In this document: one piece after another, positions 1 to 8,811 of the stretch | Layout: the number at the start of each line of letters is the position of its first letter | Position numbering within the stretch: position 1 is the first letter of the stretch | From: Teichococcus aerophilus | Lineage (GTDB): Bacteria > Pseudomonadota > Alphaproteobacteria > Acetobacterales > Acetobacteraceae | Reading direction: 5' to 3' | DNA: 64,000 bases | Assembly: GCF_014490485.1 (NCBI RefSeq) | Contig: NZ_JACTVA010000010.1 | Span: 1-64,000 of the forward strand | The notes under the pieces: generated by a model | Told to the model about the DNA's origin: nothing | What the model saw: the letters and a program-made list of their open reading frames with translations, nothing else | The model's database searches: none | Program-made: the position numbers and the translations under genes

Positions 1-1
1 G

Positions 2-316
2 GGCACGGCGCCCGGCGCCACCGGCAGCACGACCGCAGCCCCGGGCACAGCCCCGAGCGCAGCCCCCGGCGCCGCCGCCCCGCGCACCGATGCGACGCCT
101 ACCACCGCCACCCCGGCCGCCGGCGCCAACAGCTTCACCGAAGGCCAGGCCCGCAGCCGTATCGAGGGCGCTGGCTATACCGACGTCCAGAACCTGCGGA
201 AGGACGACCAGGGCGTCTGGCGCGGCCAGGCCATGCGCAACGGCACCCGCAGCGATGTCGGCCTGGACTTCCAGGGCAATGTCGTCGTCGGCAACGCCCC
301 GGCCGCCAGCCGCTAG
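2..316 (+). CDS. C-terminal part of a secreted PepSY-like hypothetical protein (5' end outside window)
   Basis: The frame is open from base 2 to the TAG at 314-316, and the true start lies upstream of the window. The first ~40 visible residues are a low-complexity Ala/Pro/Thr/Gly linker. The last ~60 form a compact domain beginning NSFTEGQARSRIEGAGYTDV, with a conserved-looking core (W-R-G-x-A then D-V-G-L-D-F-Q-G-N-V). The helix-then-sheet arrangement resembles small PepSY/BON-like periplasmic domains that alphaproteobacteria place behind proline-rich linkers. The family assignment is by resemblance only. A role in the envelope is inferred from the linker composition; no catalytic residues are visible. 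Confidence 0.6.
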   Translation, partial: GTAPGATGSTTAAPGTAPSAAPGAAAPRTDATPTTATPAAGANSFTEGQARSRIEGAGYTDVQNLRKDDQGVWRGQAMRNGTRSDVGLDFQGNVVVGNAPAASR

Positions 317-442
317 GCCAAGCGCGGCCGCCTGAACGGCGGCCGCCCGCCTCGGCCGCAAGCCCGGCCCGCCGCCGGCACAGCGCCACGCCATAACCAC
401 ATCGGTGGCCGGACACGATCCGGCCCAACAAGGAACGCCCCC

Positions 443-1075
443 ATGCAACGCACCATCACCCGGATGTTCGATACGCGGGACCAGGCCATGGCCGCCATCG
501 CCGATCTGGAAGCCGCCGGCTTCGCGCATGACGATCTGGGCATCGTCGCCGCCAACCCGGAAACCAGCGCCGACCCCGCCACGCATCATGACCGTACCGA
601 AGCCACCAGCAGCGGCACCGGCATTGGCGCCGCGCTCGGCACCTTCCTCGGCGGCGGTGCCGGCCTGGCGGCGGCGCTCGGCGCCATCGCCATCCCGGGC
701 ATCGGCCCGCTGGTCGCGGCCGGCGCCCTCGCCACCACACTGGTCGGCGCCGGCACCGGTGCGGTCGCCGGCGGCCTCGTCGGCAGCCTGACCGGCCACG
801 GCGTCAGCGAGCGTGAAGCACCGATCTACGCCGAGGGCATGCGCCGCGGCGGCAGCATCGTCACCGCCCGCGTCGAGGAAGGCCGCTCTTCCGAAGTGGA
901 AGCCATCCTCGCCCGCCACAACCCGGTGGACATCAACGCGCGTGAGGCCGACTACCGCGCCAGCGGCTGGCAGGGCTACGACGAGGAAACCTCCGTCGAC
1001 ACCCGCACCCGCCGCACCGGCGGCATCAACGACCCGCTGGTCCCCGGCGGCCCGCTGGGCGACCGCCAGATCTGA
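443..1075 (+). CDS. General-stress-protein-17M-like protein with glycine-zipper centre
   Basis: A 210-residue protein. Residues 1-40 (MQRTITRMFDTRDQAMAAIADLEAAGF) look like the YflT/17M stress-protein fold that begins with a short beta strand and an Asp-rich helix. Residues ~53-115 are an uninterrupted Gly/Ala hydrophobic stretch with GxxxG spacing, typical of glycine-zipper membrane segments. The C-terminal ~60 residues are soluble and rich in Glu/Arg. The ATG follows AAGGA at a suitable distance. A dispersed terminator-like element lies 70 bp downstream. The precise function is unknown; a role in stress or envelope homeostasis is inferred from the family. Confidence 0.7.
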   Translation: MQRTITRMFDTRDQAMAAIADLEAAGFAHDDLGIVAANPETSADPATHHDRTEATSSGTGIGAALGTFLGGGAGLAAALGAIAIPGIGPLVAAGALATTLVGAGTGAVAGGLVGSLTGHGVSEREAPIYAEGMRRGGSIVTARVEEGRSSEVEAILARHNPVDINAREADYRASGWQGYDEETSVDTRTRRTGGINDPLVPGGPLGDRQI

Positions 1076-1146
1076 CGCCGACATCGCCGCCGGGGGAGGT
1101 CATCCCCTAGCGTTCTTCCTGCCGAAACCTCGCAGGAACCAAGAAA

Positions 1147-1196
1147 GGCCGGGGAAGGAATTCCCCGGCCCCATCTTCTTTTTTCAAATCTGGCGT
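1147..1196 (+). terminator. Dispersed hairpin element, copy A
   Basis: Perfect 10-bp stem (1147-1156 with 1161-1170), GGAA loop, then CCATCTTCTTTTTTC. It sits 71 bp after the stop of the 443-1075 gene on the same strand. It belongs to the eight-copy family described in the findings. Confidence 0.8.
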
Positions 1197-1203
1197 GGAG
1201 CCG

Positions 1204-1303
1204 GCGTGATGGCTTGGGGCGGAATCCCCGAGAGCTGAAGCACGCGGTCCCCCAAAGGCGTCGAGCAGGATGCGTGACCGAATGCGAACGCAGCAGGCTC
1301 GGG
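1204..1303 (+). repeat. R2 repeat (two-hairpin ~100-nt element), copy 1
   Basis: Begins GCGTGATGGC and ends in a long hairpin whose arms are 1262-1275 and 1288-1301. Related copies read on the minus strand at 24840-24936, 33850-33953 and 33954-34020. It lies directly behind element A and before the 3' end of the convergent polyprenyl synthase gene. Confidence 0.6.
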
Positions 1304-1333
1304 CTCACACCATCAGCGCAATACCTGCGGCCC

Positions 1334-2365
1334 TCAGTGCGCCCGGGCGATGCAGAACTCCACCACGCCCACCAACGCCCGCTTCTCCGCATTGTCCGGG
1401 AAGCCGTCCAGCGCCGCGATGGCCTTGTCGCCATACATGCGGGCCCGGCCGATCGTATCGGTGAATGCCTGGTGCTTCTGCATCAGCGCCAGCGCATGCG
1501 GCAGGTCAGCTTCTTCCTGCTGCTTCTCTTCCAGCACGCGGCGCCAGAACACCTTCTCGGCCTCGTCGCCGCGCTGGAACGCCAGCAGCACCGGCAGCGT
1601 GATCTTCCCCTCGCGGAAATCGTCACCCACCGTCTTGCCCAACTTCTCCTGCTGCGCGGAATAATCCAGCGCGTCGTCCACCAGCTGGAAGGCGATGCCC
1701 AGGTTGCGGCCATAGGCGTCCAACGCCTCGGCCTCCGCCACCGGGCGGTCGGCCACCACGGCACCCACGCGCGTCGCCGCCGCGAACAGCGCCGCCGTCT
1801 TGCCCTCGATCACGTCGAGATACTGTTCCTCGGTCGAGGACGTGTCGTTCTGGATCACCAGCTGCAGCACCTCGCCCTCGGCAATGGTGGCGCTGGCGCC
1901 GCACAGGATACGCAGCACCTCCAGCGATCCGTCCTCGACCATCAGCTCGAAGCTGCGGGCGAACAGGAAATCGCCGACCAGCACGCTGGCCTGGTTGCCG
2001 AACACCGCATTGGCGCTGGCCCGGCCGCGCCGCAGGTCGCTCTCATCCACCACATCGTCATGCAGCAGCGTGGCGGTGTGGATGAACTCCACGCACGCCG
2101 CCAGCCGCACATGCCGGTCGCCGCGATAGCCGCACATCCGCGCGGCGGCCAGCGTCAGCAACGGCCGCAACCGCTTGCCACCGGCCGCGATCAGATGTGC
2201 CGCCAGCTGCGGAATCAGCGCCACCGGGCTTTGCATCCGCTCGACGATCTGGCGATTGCAGGCCTCCAGATCCTCGCGCACCAACCCCACCAGGGCGGTG
2301 AGCGCATCTTCCCCGTTCGGGGCGGAAGCCTGGTCGGCGCGGGTCTGTACGGCGGGGGAGCTCAC
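1334..2365 (-). CDS. Long-chain (octa-/decaprenyl) diphosphate synthase
   Basis: A class I trans-prenyltransferase of 343 residues that elongates farnesyl/geranylgeranyl diphosphate with isopentenyl diphosphate to make the ubiquinone side chain. The two Mg-binding aspartate motifs are DDVVD (103-107) and DDALD (230-234). GGKRLRP (62-68) binds the diphosphate. Small residues precede the first motif, as in long-chain enzymes; Acetobacteraceae usually make Q-10, so decaprenyl is the likelier product. The GTG at 2365 was chosen because AAGAGG lies just upstream. The frame stays open to 2509 only through an artefactual Met-rich stretch made by a 12-bp tandem repeat. Divergent from the methyltransferase gene at 2527. 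Confidence 0.92.
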   Translation of the reverse strand: MSSPAVQTRADQASAPNGEDALTALVGLVREDLEACNRQIVERMQSPVALIPQLAAHLIAAGGKRLRPLLTLAAARMCGYRGDRHVRLAACVEFIHTATLLHDDVVDESDLRRGRASANAVFGNQASVLVGDFLFARSFELMVEDGSLEVLRILCGASATIAEGEVLQLVIQNDTSSTEEQYLDVIEGKTAALFAAATRVGAVVADRPVAEAEALDAYGRNLGIAFQLVDDALDYSAQQEKLGKTVGDDFREGKITLPVLLAFQRGDEAEKVFWRRVLEEKQQEEADLPHALALMQKHQAFTDTIGRARMYGDKAIAALDGFPDNAEKRALVGVVEFCIARAH

Positions 2366-2478
2366 GCGGGGATTGACCTCTTGCTGGCGCGCGCACCATA
2401 CCGGCCGGGCCCCGGCCCAGCAAGCCGACCGCCCCAATCCCGCCCGGCCCTTTCGCACCCGGCCCTGGACCATCCCCC

Positions 2479-2512
2479 AGGCCATCCCCAAGGCCATCCC
2501 CAAGGCCATCCA
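2479..2512. repeat. Short tandem repeat, 12-bp unit
   Basis: Unit AGGCCATCCCCA is present twice, plus a third partial copy, in the divergent promoter region between the polyprenyl synthase and methyltransferase genes. It ends at the AAGGAG ribosome-binding site of the methyltransferase gene. Confidence 0.85.
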
Positions 2513-2526
2513 AGGAGTAGCCCGGC

Positions 2527-3297
2527 ATGCCCCCGCTCCCGGACGCCACGGGCGACACGACCGAGGACACGCTGCTGGGCGGCCGCGTCCGCCTGCGCCA
2601 ACCCGTGCAAGGCCTGCGCGCCGGGCTGGATGCCGTCCTCCTCGCCGCCAGCATCCCCGCCCGCCCGGGCCAGACGGTGCTGGAAGCAGGCTGCGGCACC
2701 GGCGCCGTCTTCCTCTGCCTGCTGGCCCGCGTACCGGACCTGCACATCCTGGCCGTGGAGCGGGAACCGGAACTGGCCGAGCTCGCCCGCCACAACGCCG
2801 CCGCCAACAACGTGGCGGACCGCGTCACCATCCTGACCGGGGACATCACCGACCCCGCCCTGCTGCAGGAGAGGCGGGTCCACCACGCCTGCGCCAACCC
2901 GCCCTACTGGCCCGGCGGTACCCGCCCGCCCACCCGCCTGCGCGCCGCCGCCACGCATGAAGGCCCGCCGCATCTGGGCCACGGCCCGGCACTGGAACTG
3001 TGGGCCGCCGCCCTGGCCGCCCCGCTGGCCCACAAGGGCAGCCTCACCTTCGTGCTGCCCGCCGGCCGCCTCACCGAAGCCGCCCTGGCCCTGCATGCCG
3101 CCCGCTGCGGTGGCCTGGCCCTGCTGCCCTGCTGGCCACGCGCCGGCCAGCCCGCCCGCCGCATGCTGGTGCAGGCGCGCAAGCACAGCCGCCAGCCGGA
3201 CCACCTGCACCCCGGCCTCGCCTTGCATGACGACGCGGGCTGGAGCCCGCAGGCCAACGCCATCCTCCGCGACGCCGCCGCCCTACCGTTGCGCTGA
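2527..3297 (+). CDS. TrmN6-like SAM-dependent methyltransferase (tRNA1(Val) A37 N6 family)
   Basis: A 256-residue Rossmann methyltransferase. Motif I VLEAGCGTGA (51-60) binds S-adenosylmethionine, and NPPY (124-127) is the motif of amino-methyltransferases acting on adenine or glutamine. The N-terminal GGRVRLRQPVQGLRAGLDAV matches the characteristic start of the YfiC/TrmN6 family, where the enzyme methylates A37 of tRNA1(Val). The substrate is inferred from the family. ATG at 2527 follows AAGGAG. About 320 bp without a gene follow it. Confidence 0.82.
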   Translation: MPPLPDATGDTTEDTLLGGRVRLRQPVQGLRAGLDAVLLAASIPARPGQTVLEAGCGTGAVFLCLLARVPDLHILAVEREPELAELARHNAAANNVADRVTILTGDITDPALLQERRVHHACANPPYWPGGTRPPTRLRAAATHEGPPHLGHGPALELWAAALAAPLAHKGSLTFVLPAGRLTEAALALHAARCGGLALLPCWPRAGQPARRMLVQARKHSRQPDHLHPGLALHDDAGWSPQANAILRDAAALPLR

Positions 3298-3618
3298 CCG
3301 CGGCGCCTCGCCGGCCCGGCCCGCACCGCACCCGGGCACCCCATCCCGAACGGACGGCCCGCCGCGCATCCGCCCGGCGGCCGGGACCGCATCGAAATTC
3401 CCCAGCGCAGCCCAGGCCTTTCGCCTGCAAGAAGCTGAGCACCGATCCCCGCATTCCGGTACAACCTCCGGCTGCGGCCCGCCTCCGGTCTCCCGCGCTG
3501 CCCCGCGCCAGGCCGCGCACCGCCTCCACGCGGCACGGCTTGCCATTTGCCCTGCCCCACCGCCTGGCTTAGGACTGAACCCCCGTCCACAAGAAGACGC
3601 ACAGGCCCCCTGAACGAC
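3298..3618. other. Intergenic stretch without a gene
   Basis: 321 bp, GC-rich, no convincing ORF. It must hold the promoter of the glycosyltransferase-epimerase operon; no clear -35/-10 pair could be fixed by eye. Confidence 0.6.
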
Positions 3619-5874
3619 ATGGCATCCCCGATCATCGACCCGGATACCCTGCTGGCCAAGGCGGACGCTCACAGGCGGGACAAGGACTGGATGGGCGCCG
3701 CCGACGCCTACCGCCAATTCACCATCCTGCGCCCCAACGACTGGACTATCATCGTCCAGGAAGGCCACTGCCTGAAGGAAGGCGGCAAGGTCGCCGAAGC
3801 CCTGGCCCGCTACCGGGAGGCCGAGGCCCTGGCCCCGGACGACGCCGACCTCCAGGTCCAGATCGGCCACGCGCAGAAGGTGCTCGGCCGCTGGCACGAT
3901 GCCGCCCGCGCCTATCACCGCGCCCTGGCCATGAACCCCTCCAGCGCCGCCGCGCGGGTCGAGGCCGCCGCTACCGCCGAGTGGCTGACCGGCCCGGAGA
4001 TCGATGCAGCCGACCGCGCCGCCCTCTCGCGCGAACGTGATAAGGACCCGCGCTTCGCGCCGTTCCTGCCCGTTCCGCAACCGGCGGATGCGGCCATCGC
4101 CACGGTGTTCGACGTCACCGACCTGCTGCAATACTTCAACGACCGCCGCACCCCCACCGGCATCCAGCGCGTGCAGTCGGGCATCATCACCCGCGCCCTC
4201 ACCGCGCCCGCCGCCGGGATGGCCATCTCGCTCGCATACTTCGAACCCCGCCAGCGCGTCTGGAAGGCGGTGGACCGCCACGCCTTCACCCGCCTCTGCG
4301 CCCTCTCCGCCGCCGGCGCCGATACGCAGGACCCGGAATGGACCGGGATGCGCGATGCCGTCCGCCGCCTGCTGAACGCCACAGGCGCCATGCGCTTCCC
4401 GCGCGACGCCCTGCTGGTCAATCTCGGCAATTCCTGGAGCCTGACTGACTATTTCCGCGCCCTGCGCCAGGCGCAACGGGACCACGGCGTGCGCTACGTA
4501 CCCTTCGTGCATGACTGCGTGCCGCTGATCGTGCCGGAACACTGCCTCACCGGCCTGGTACATTCCTATGTCCGCTGGTTCAGCGCCCTCGGCCTGCACG
4601 CCCACGGCCTGCTCTGCAATTCGGAAAACACCCGCGACGACCTGCGCCGGCACATGGAAGCGCTGCGCCCCGGCCTGACGCCCCCCACCCACGTGGTGCG
4701 CCTCGATGCCGACCCGCGCGGCCTACTGCCCCCGCAAGGCAACGCCGCGCCGATGGAGGCCCTGCGCGCCCTCCGCCACGATGAAAGCTTCGCGCTGTTC
4801 GTCGCCACGCTGGAAAGCCGCAAGAACCACCTGCTGGTCTTCAACGCCTGGCTGAAGCTGCTGCGCGAGCACGGCGCCGAGGCCATCCCCCGCCTCGTCT
4901 GCGTCGGCAAGCCCGGCTGGCACGCCGATGCCGCCCTGAAGCTGCTGGAAACCTCGCCCGAACTGCAGCGCCACGTCCTGCTGCTCCCCCAGGTCTCGGA
5001 TCAGGAACTGGACGCGCTGTACGACCGCTGCGCCTTCACCGTCTACAACAGCCACTACGAAGGCTGGGGCCTGCCGATCACCGAGGCGCTGGCCCACGGC
5101 AAGGTCACCATCACCCCCCGCCACTCGGCACTGACCGAGGCGGGCGGGGACGTCGCCACCTACTTCACCCCGCAAAGCCTGCCGGAACTGACGGCAACGT
5201 TGGAGAAAGTCATCCTCGACCCCGCCTACCGCGCGGCGCAGGAAGCGCTGATCCGCGCCAAGGGCCAGCCCCGCAGCTGGGACGCGGTGAAGGACGAGGC
5301 GCTGGACGCCATTCGCGCCCTCGCCGCCCAGCCCGTCCGCCCGGTGGCGGAAGCGGCCACCGTCGCGCTCGGCCAGCACTACAAGCTGCGGCGGATGGAA
5401 AGCCCCACCCCCGCCCTCGCCCCCGCCATGGCCGAGCTGGTGCGCGAAGGCCCCGGCTGGTACCCGCTGGAGGAATGGGGCGTCTCCACCATGGCCGGCC
5501 TCGCCACGCTGCGCCTGCCGCTCCCCGCCGGCACCGACGCCCCCCTCCGCCTCTACCTGGAGATGCGCGCGCCCGCCGACATGGAGGTGGAGCTGCGCTT
5601 TCACTCCGAGGGCAGCCAGGCGCAGCCCTTCCTTGTCAGCCTGCCCGCCGGCGAGCCCCGCATCTGCCTGTTCGACCTGCCCGCCCTGCCCGGCACCAGC
5701 CTCAGCATCGAGCTGGACAGTGGTGACGGCCCCTATGCCTTGCAGTATGGGGAGGCGAGACGCCTCGGCGTCGGCCTGCTCGGCTTCATGCTCTGCCGGC
5801 TGGACGACCACGCCGCCCGCCTCGGCATGCTCGAAGAGCACAGCCTCAACCCCGTCTCCCCGGCCCTGACCTGA
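3619..5874 (+). CDS. TPR-containing GT4-type glycosyltransferase
   Basis: A 751-residue cytoplasmic protein with three parts. Residues ~10-110 are tetratricopeptide helices (e.g. ALARYREAEALAPDDADLQV). Residues ~160-600 are a GT-B glycosyltransferase related to family 4/group 1: ATLESRKNHLL starts the C-terminal Rossmann half, and EGWGLPITEAL (481-491) is the donor-binding E-x7-E motif. A C-terminal ~120-residue beta-rich segment of unknown role follows. The internal ATG at 3619 was chosen because upstream codons encode non-homologous basic sequence. It ends 2 bp before the epimerase, so the two probably form an operon building a uronate-containing surface polysaccharide. Acceptor and linkage cannot be deduced. 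Confidence 0.88.
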   Translation: MASPIIDPDTLLAKADAHRRDKDWMGAADAYRQFTILRPNDWTIIVQEGHCLKEGGKVAEALARYREAEALAPDDADLQVQIGHAQKVLGRWHDAARAYHRALAMNPSSAAARVEAAATAEWLTGPEIDAADRAALSRERDKDPRFAPFLPVPQPADAAIATVFDVTDLLQYFNDRRTPTGIQRVQSGIITRALTAPAAGMAISLAYFEPRQRVWKAVDRHAFTRLCALSAAGADTQDPEWTGMRDAVRRLLNATGAMRFPRDALLVNLGNSWSLTDYFRALRQAQRDHGVRYVPFVHDCVPLIVPEHCLTGLVHSYVRWFSALGLHAHGLLCNSENTRDDLRRHMEALRPGLTPPTHVVRLDADPRGLLPPQGNAAPMEALRALRHDESFALFVATLESRKNHLLVFNAWLKLLREHGAEAIPRLVCVGKPGWHADAALKLLETSPELQRHVLLLPQVSDQELDALYDRCAFTVYNSHYEGWGLPITEALAHGKVTITPRHSALTEAGGDVATYFTPQSLPELTATLEKVILDPAYRAAQEALIRAKGQPRSWDAVKDEALDAIRALAAQPVRPVAEAATVALGQHYKLRRMESPTPALAPAMAELVREGPGWYPLEEWGVSTMAGLATLRLPLPAGTDAPLRLYLEMRAPADMEVELRFHSEGSQAQPFLVSLPAGEPRICLFDLPALPGTSLSIELDSGDGPYALQYGEARRLGVGLLGFMLCRLDDHAARLGMLEEHSLNPVSPALT

Positions 5875-5876
5875 TC

Positions 5877-6893
5877 ATGAACCATACTCTCGCCGGCGCG
5901 CATGTGCTCGTCACAGGCGCCGCCGGCTTCATCGGCGCCGCCCTCTGCCAACGCCTCCTGGCGGAAGGCGCGCGCGTCACCGGCTGCGACAACATCAACG
6001 CCTATTACGACCCCGCCCTGAAGCACGCGCGGCTGGACCTGCTCCGCCCCAACCCCAACTTCGCCTTCCACCGCGTCGAACTCTCCGAAGCCGGCGCTCT
6101 CGCCAGCCTGTGGCGGGACAGCAAACCGGACTACGTCGTCCATCTCGGCGCCCAGGCCGGCGTCCGCCATTCGATCGAGCGTCCGCGCGCCTACGCCGCC
6201 GCCAATCTCGACGGCTTCCTGGAAGTGCTGGAAGCGGCGCGGGAAACGCCGGTGCGCCACCTCGTCTACGCCTCCTCCTCCTCCGTCTACGGCGCCAACA
6301 CCAAGGTCCCGTTCAGCGAGCGCGATCCGGTCGAACAGCCCGTCAGCCTCTACGCCGCCACCAAGCGCGCGAACGAGCTGATGGCCCAGACCTACGCGCA
6401 TCTCTACCGCATCCCCGCCACCGGCCTGCGCTTCTTCACTGTCTACGGCCCCATGGGGCGGCCGGACATGGCCTATTGGGGCTTCACCAGCGCCCTGTTC
6501 TCCGGCGCGCCCGTGCAGGTCTTCAACCACGGCAACGTCTGGCGGGACTTCACCTATGTGGACGAGATCGTCGAGGCCATCGCCCGCCTGACCCTGCACC
6601 CGCCCGCCGAGCCGGACGAGCCCGGCCGCGTCGCCCCCGCCACCCCCCACCGCATCTTCAACATCGGCAACGACACGCCCGTGAAGGTGGATGACTTCCT
6701 CAAAATCCTGGAGCGCCTGACCGGCCGCACCGCCAACCGCCAGGACGTCCCCATGCAACCCGGCGATGTGGAGCGCACCTGGGCCGACGTCTCCGCCCTC
6801 CGCGCCGCCATCGGCTTCGCTCCCCGCACGCCGCTGGACGAGGGCCTGAAGCGCTTCGTCGACTGGTACCGCGAATACCACCAGATCCGCTGA
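5877..6893 (+). CDS. NAD-dependent UDP-glucuronate 4-epimerase
   Basis: A 338-residue extended short-chain dehydrogenase that interconverts UDP-glucuronate and UDP-galacturonate. TGAAGFIG (13-20) is the NAD-binding glycine motif. The Ser cluster at 133-136 and Y159xxxK163 (LYAATKRANE) form the catalytic set. RFFTVYGPMGRPDMAYWGF is the signature of CapI/LpsL-type epimerases. It starts two bases after the glycosyltransferase stop (translational coupling). The pair suggests galacturonate-containing capsule, exopolysaccharide or LPS, though no flippase or polymerase gene is nearby. Confidence 0.9.
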   Translation: MNHTLAGAHVLVTGAAGFIGAALCQRLLAEGARVTGCDNINAYYDPALKHARLDLLRPNPNFAFHRVELSEAGALASLWRDSKPDYVVHLGAQAGVRHSIERPRAYAAANLDGFLEVLEAARETPVRHLVYASSSSVYGANTKVPFSERDPVEQPVSLYAATKRANELMAQTYAHLYRIPATGLRFFTVYGPMGRPDMAYWGFTSALFSGAPVQVFNHGNVWRDFTYVDEIVEAIARLTLHPPAEPDEPGRVAPATPHRIFNIGNDTPVKVDDFLKILERLTGRTANRQDVPMQPGDVERTWADVSALRAAIGFAPRTPLDEGLKRFVDWYREYHQIR

Positions 6894-6908
6894 ACCCGCC
6901 CCACCGTC

Positions 6909-7556
6909 ATGCCACCCATCCTGGCGCCGGCATTCGACGCCGCCTTCCAGTCCCAGTTGGATGCGCTGTTCCGCTGGCGGCGGGACGTGCGCCACTTCCA
7001 GCCCACGAAGCTGCCACCCGGCCTGCTGGATACCCTGCTGCAGGCGGCCGACCTTGCCCCCTCGGTCGGCCTCAGCCAGCCCTGGCGCTTCGTCCTGGTG
7101 CGGGACGCCGCCCGCCGTGCCGCCATCCGCGCCAACTTCACCACCGCCAACGCCCAGGCCCTCGCCACTCAGGCCAATGACCGTGCCGCCACCTACGCCC
7201 GGCTGAAGCTCGCCGGGCTGGACCAGGCCCCCTGCCACCTCGCCGTCTTCGCCGAACCCGACCCGCGGCAAGGCCACGGCCTCGGCCGCGCCACCATGCC
7301 GGAAACCACCGCCTACTCCGCCGCCATGGCCATCCACACGCTCTGGCTCGCCGCCCGCGCCCACGGGCTCGGGCTCGGCTGGGTCTCGATCCTCGACCCG
7401 ACATCCATCGCCACGACGCTCGACATTCCCGCCCATTGGGCCTTCATCGGCTATCTCTGCCTCGGCTACCCCGCCACGGCGGAACAGCAGCCGGAACTGG
7501 AACGCGAAGGCTGGGAACACCGCACCCCGGCGGAATCGCGCCTGCTGCACCGCTAA
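6909..7556 (+). CDS. bluB: 5,6-dimethylbenzimidazole synthase BluB
   Basis: A 215-residue flavin-destructase of the nitroreductase fold. BluB cleaves reduced FMN with oxygen to give 5,6-dimethylbenzimidazole, the lower ligand of cobalamin. Typical segments are WRRDVRHFQP near the N-terminus (FMN phosphate binding), APSVGLSQPWRFV, and GLGLGWVSILDP near the C-terminus. Length matches the family. It follows the epimerase by 15 bp and may be read from the same transcript, although the functions are unrelated. No cobalamin riboswitch was recognised upstream. Confidence 0.92.
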   Translation: MPPILAPAFDAAFQSQLDALFRWRRDVRHFQPTKLPPGLLDTLLQAADLAPSVGLSQPWRFVLVRDAARRAAIRANFTTANAQALATQANDRAATYARLKLAGLDQAPCHLAVFAEPDPRQGHGLGRATMPETTAYSAAMAIHTLWLAARAHGLGLGWVSILDPTSIATTLDIPAHWAFIGYLCLGYPATAEQQPELEREGWEHRTPAESRLLHR

Positions 7557-7996
7557 CCACCCAGCACCACGCCGATACACGCCTACGACGCCGCATCACC
7601 GCACCTGCGCGATACACGTCCGCCAAATCTCAGTGGGAAACACCGCGAGGGACCGGCATCGCAGGCGCACCTCAAGCTTCCGCAACCACTTCCGGCGCCA
7701 CTGCAGCACATCTCCATCGGGCGGACTCACCCGATGGCGTGAAAACGATCTCTAAAACAACAAACCGGAGCAGTTGAAGGAAGCCTGTGCGAACGGACAC
7801 TGCTCCAGCCGGACCAGGCAGCATAAAACGCCACCGCTGCGAAACCTTGCTGATTGCCGCAGCACCTCTTCAAAGCCGACCGCCGCGCCGCCCATCCGCC
7901 CTCAACCAACGCCTCAGCACCCATAAACAGGCCAGGGAGGACCCGCCTCTCAAGGCAAGCCCTCCCCCTTTCTCCAGCAGGAAGCCGGGGCGGAAC
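7557..7996. other. Gene-free region with a partial repeat
   Basis: 440 bp, no supported ORF. It contains an 8-bp inverted repeat (7714-7721 with 7730-7737) and a 16-nt sequence (7728-7743) that recurs in reverse complement at 61654-61669. Confidence 0.6.
7714..7743 (+). repeat. Partial R2-like repeat with hairpin
   Basis: CCATCGGG pairs perfectly with CCCGATGG across an 8-nt loop. CACCCGATGGCGTGAA (7728-7743) is an exact reverse-complement match to 61654-61669 and resembles the 5' end of R2 (GATGGCGTGA). Confidence 0.5.
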
Positions 7997-8485
7997 TTAC
8001 TCCGCCACCTGCTCCACCTCACCCACGGTCACGGTCGGGGTCCGGCCACCGCCGCCACCCCCGCCGCCGCCACCGCCACCGCCGGAGAACCCGCCGCCGA
8101 AGCTACCAAAGCCGCCGAAGCCGCCATCACCCACGAAGCCGCCGCCACCGAAATAGCCCGCGCCCGTGGTATGATCGATATAGATGGTCTCGGGCGTACC
8201 CACGCTCACCGTTGGCACCGGCTCGGCCTCTGCCGCCGCATGGGCCTCACCCGCGGCAAATCCCTCGGCAAGCGCCGCCCCGGCAAAGCTCAAATGCTCG
8301 CCATGGCTCAACAGGGGATCGAACGCCGTCTCGCGATACTGCGCGACCATGACCTCCTGGAAAGCCTCGTAGTCGAAATTGAACAACGGCTCGGCAGGGC
8401 CCCAGTCCGGCGCCGGCACCGCCGGGCTGCCAAAACCTTCCGCATTCCAAACCGTGATGGTGTCGCCGCCGTCTTCGAACAGCAT
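7997..8485 (-). CDS. Hypothetical protein with C-terminal polyglycine tract
   Basis: 162 residues. The ATG at 8485 follows an excellent GGAGG (GAAGGAGGAACC). The N-terminal ~70 residues are acidic and aromatic (MLFEDGGDTITVWNAEGFG). Next comes an Ala/Glu-rich helix, then VPTVSVGTPETIYIDHTTGAGY, then ~45 residues dominated by glycine with Phe spacers that end in a run of 13 glycines. The terminus TPTVTVGEVEQVAE echoes the earlier VPTVSVG. The glycines use mixed GGN codons, so this is not simple codon slippage. No known domain was recognised. No signal peptide is visible; a matrix or surface-associated role is conceivable but unproven. The upstream region holds inverted repeats. Confidence 0.7.
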   Translation of the reverse strand: MLFEDGGDTITVWNAEGFGSPAVPAPDWGPAEPLFNFDYEAFQEVMVAQYRETAFDPLLSHGEHLSFAGAALAEGFAAGEAHAAAEAEPVPTVSVGTPETIYIDHTTGAGYFGGGGFVGDGGFGGFGSFGGGFSGGGGGGGGGGGGGRTPTVTVGEVEQVAE

Positions 8486-8811
8486 GGTTCCTCCTTCCTT
8501 CGTTGTTTCCGACAACATGAAAAACATGTCAGGATCGGGCCAGCAAAGCCACGAAGACGTGAGGGCACCGAAACAGCGCTGATACTCTCGTGATCTCCAC
8601 ATCAAAGTATCACGCGGTACAGAAAGATCGTGCCAGCAAGAAGAACCAATCAAACTCTACCGTAAGGTGCACTTCAACGCTCACATTCTACCGACCACCG
8701 AACGAACCGACGTCAAGCGCCAGCATCGCAGCGCAAACCCAGCACGACGCACCCGCAACACGCACCCGGCCTACCATTCCTCCGCGAGCCCACCGCCCAC
8801 AACGCGAGTCA
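8486..8811. other. Low-GC leader of the polyglycine gene
   Basis: 326 bp, noticeably AT-richer than the neighbours, no supported ORF. It carries the promoter of the 7997-8485 gene and the 3' flank of the convergent-facing LysR gene. Confidence 0.55.
8502..8529 (-). promoter_or_regulatory. Overlapping inverted repeats upstream of the polyglycine gene
   Basis: GTTGT-N5-ACAAC (8502-8516) overlaps ACATG-N5-CATGT (8515-8529), 17-44 bp before the start codon. This is a possible operator; the cognate regulator is unknown. Confidence 0.35.

Noticed and set aside
6894-6908. Cobalamin riboswitch before bluB
   Set aside because: Only 15 bp separate bluB from the epimerase.
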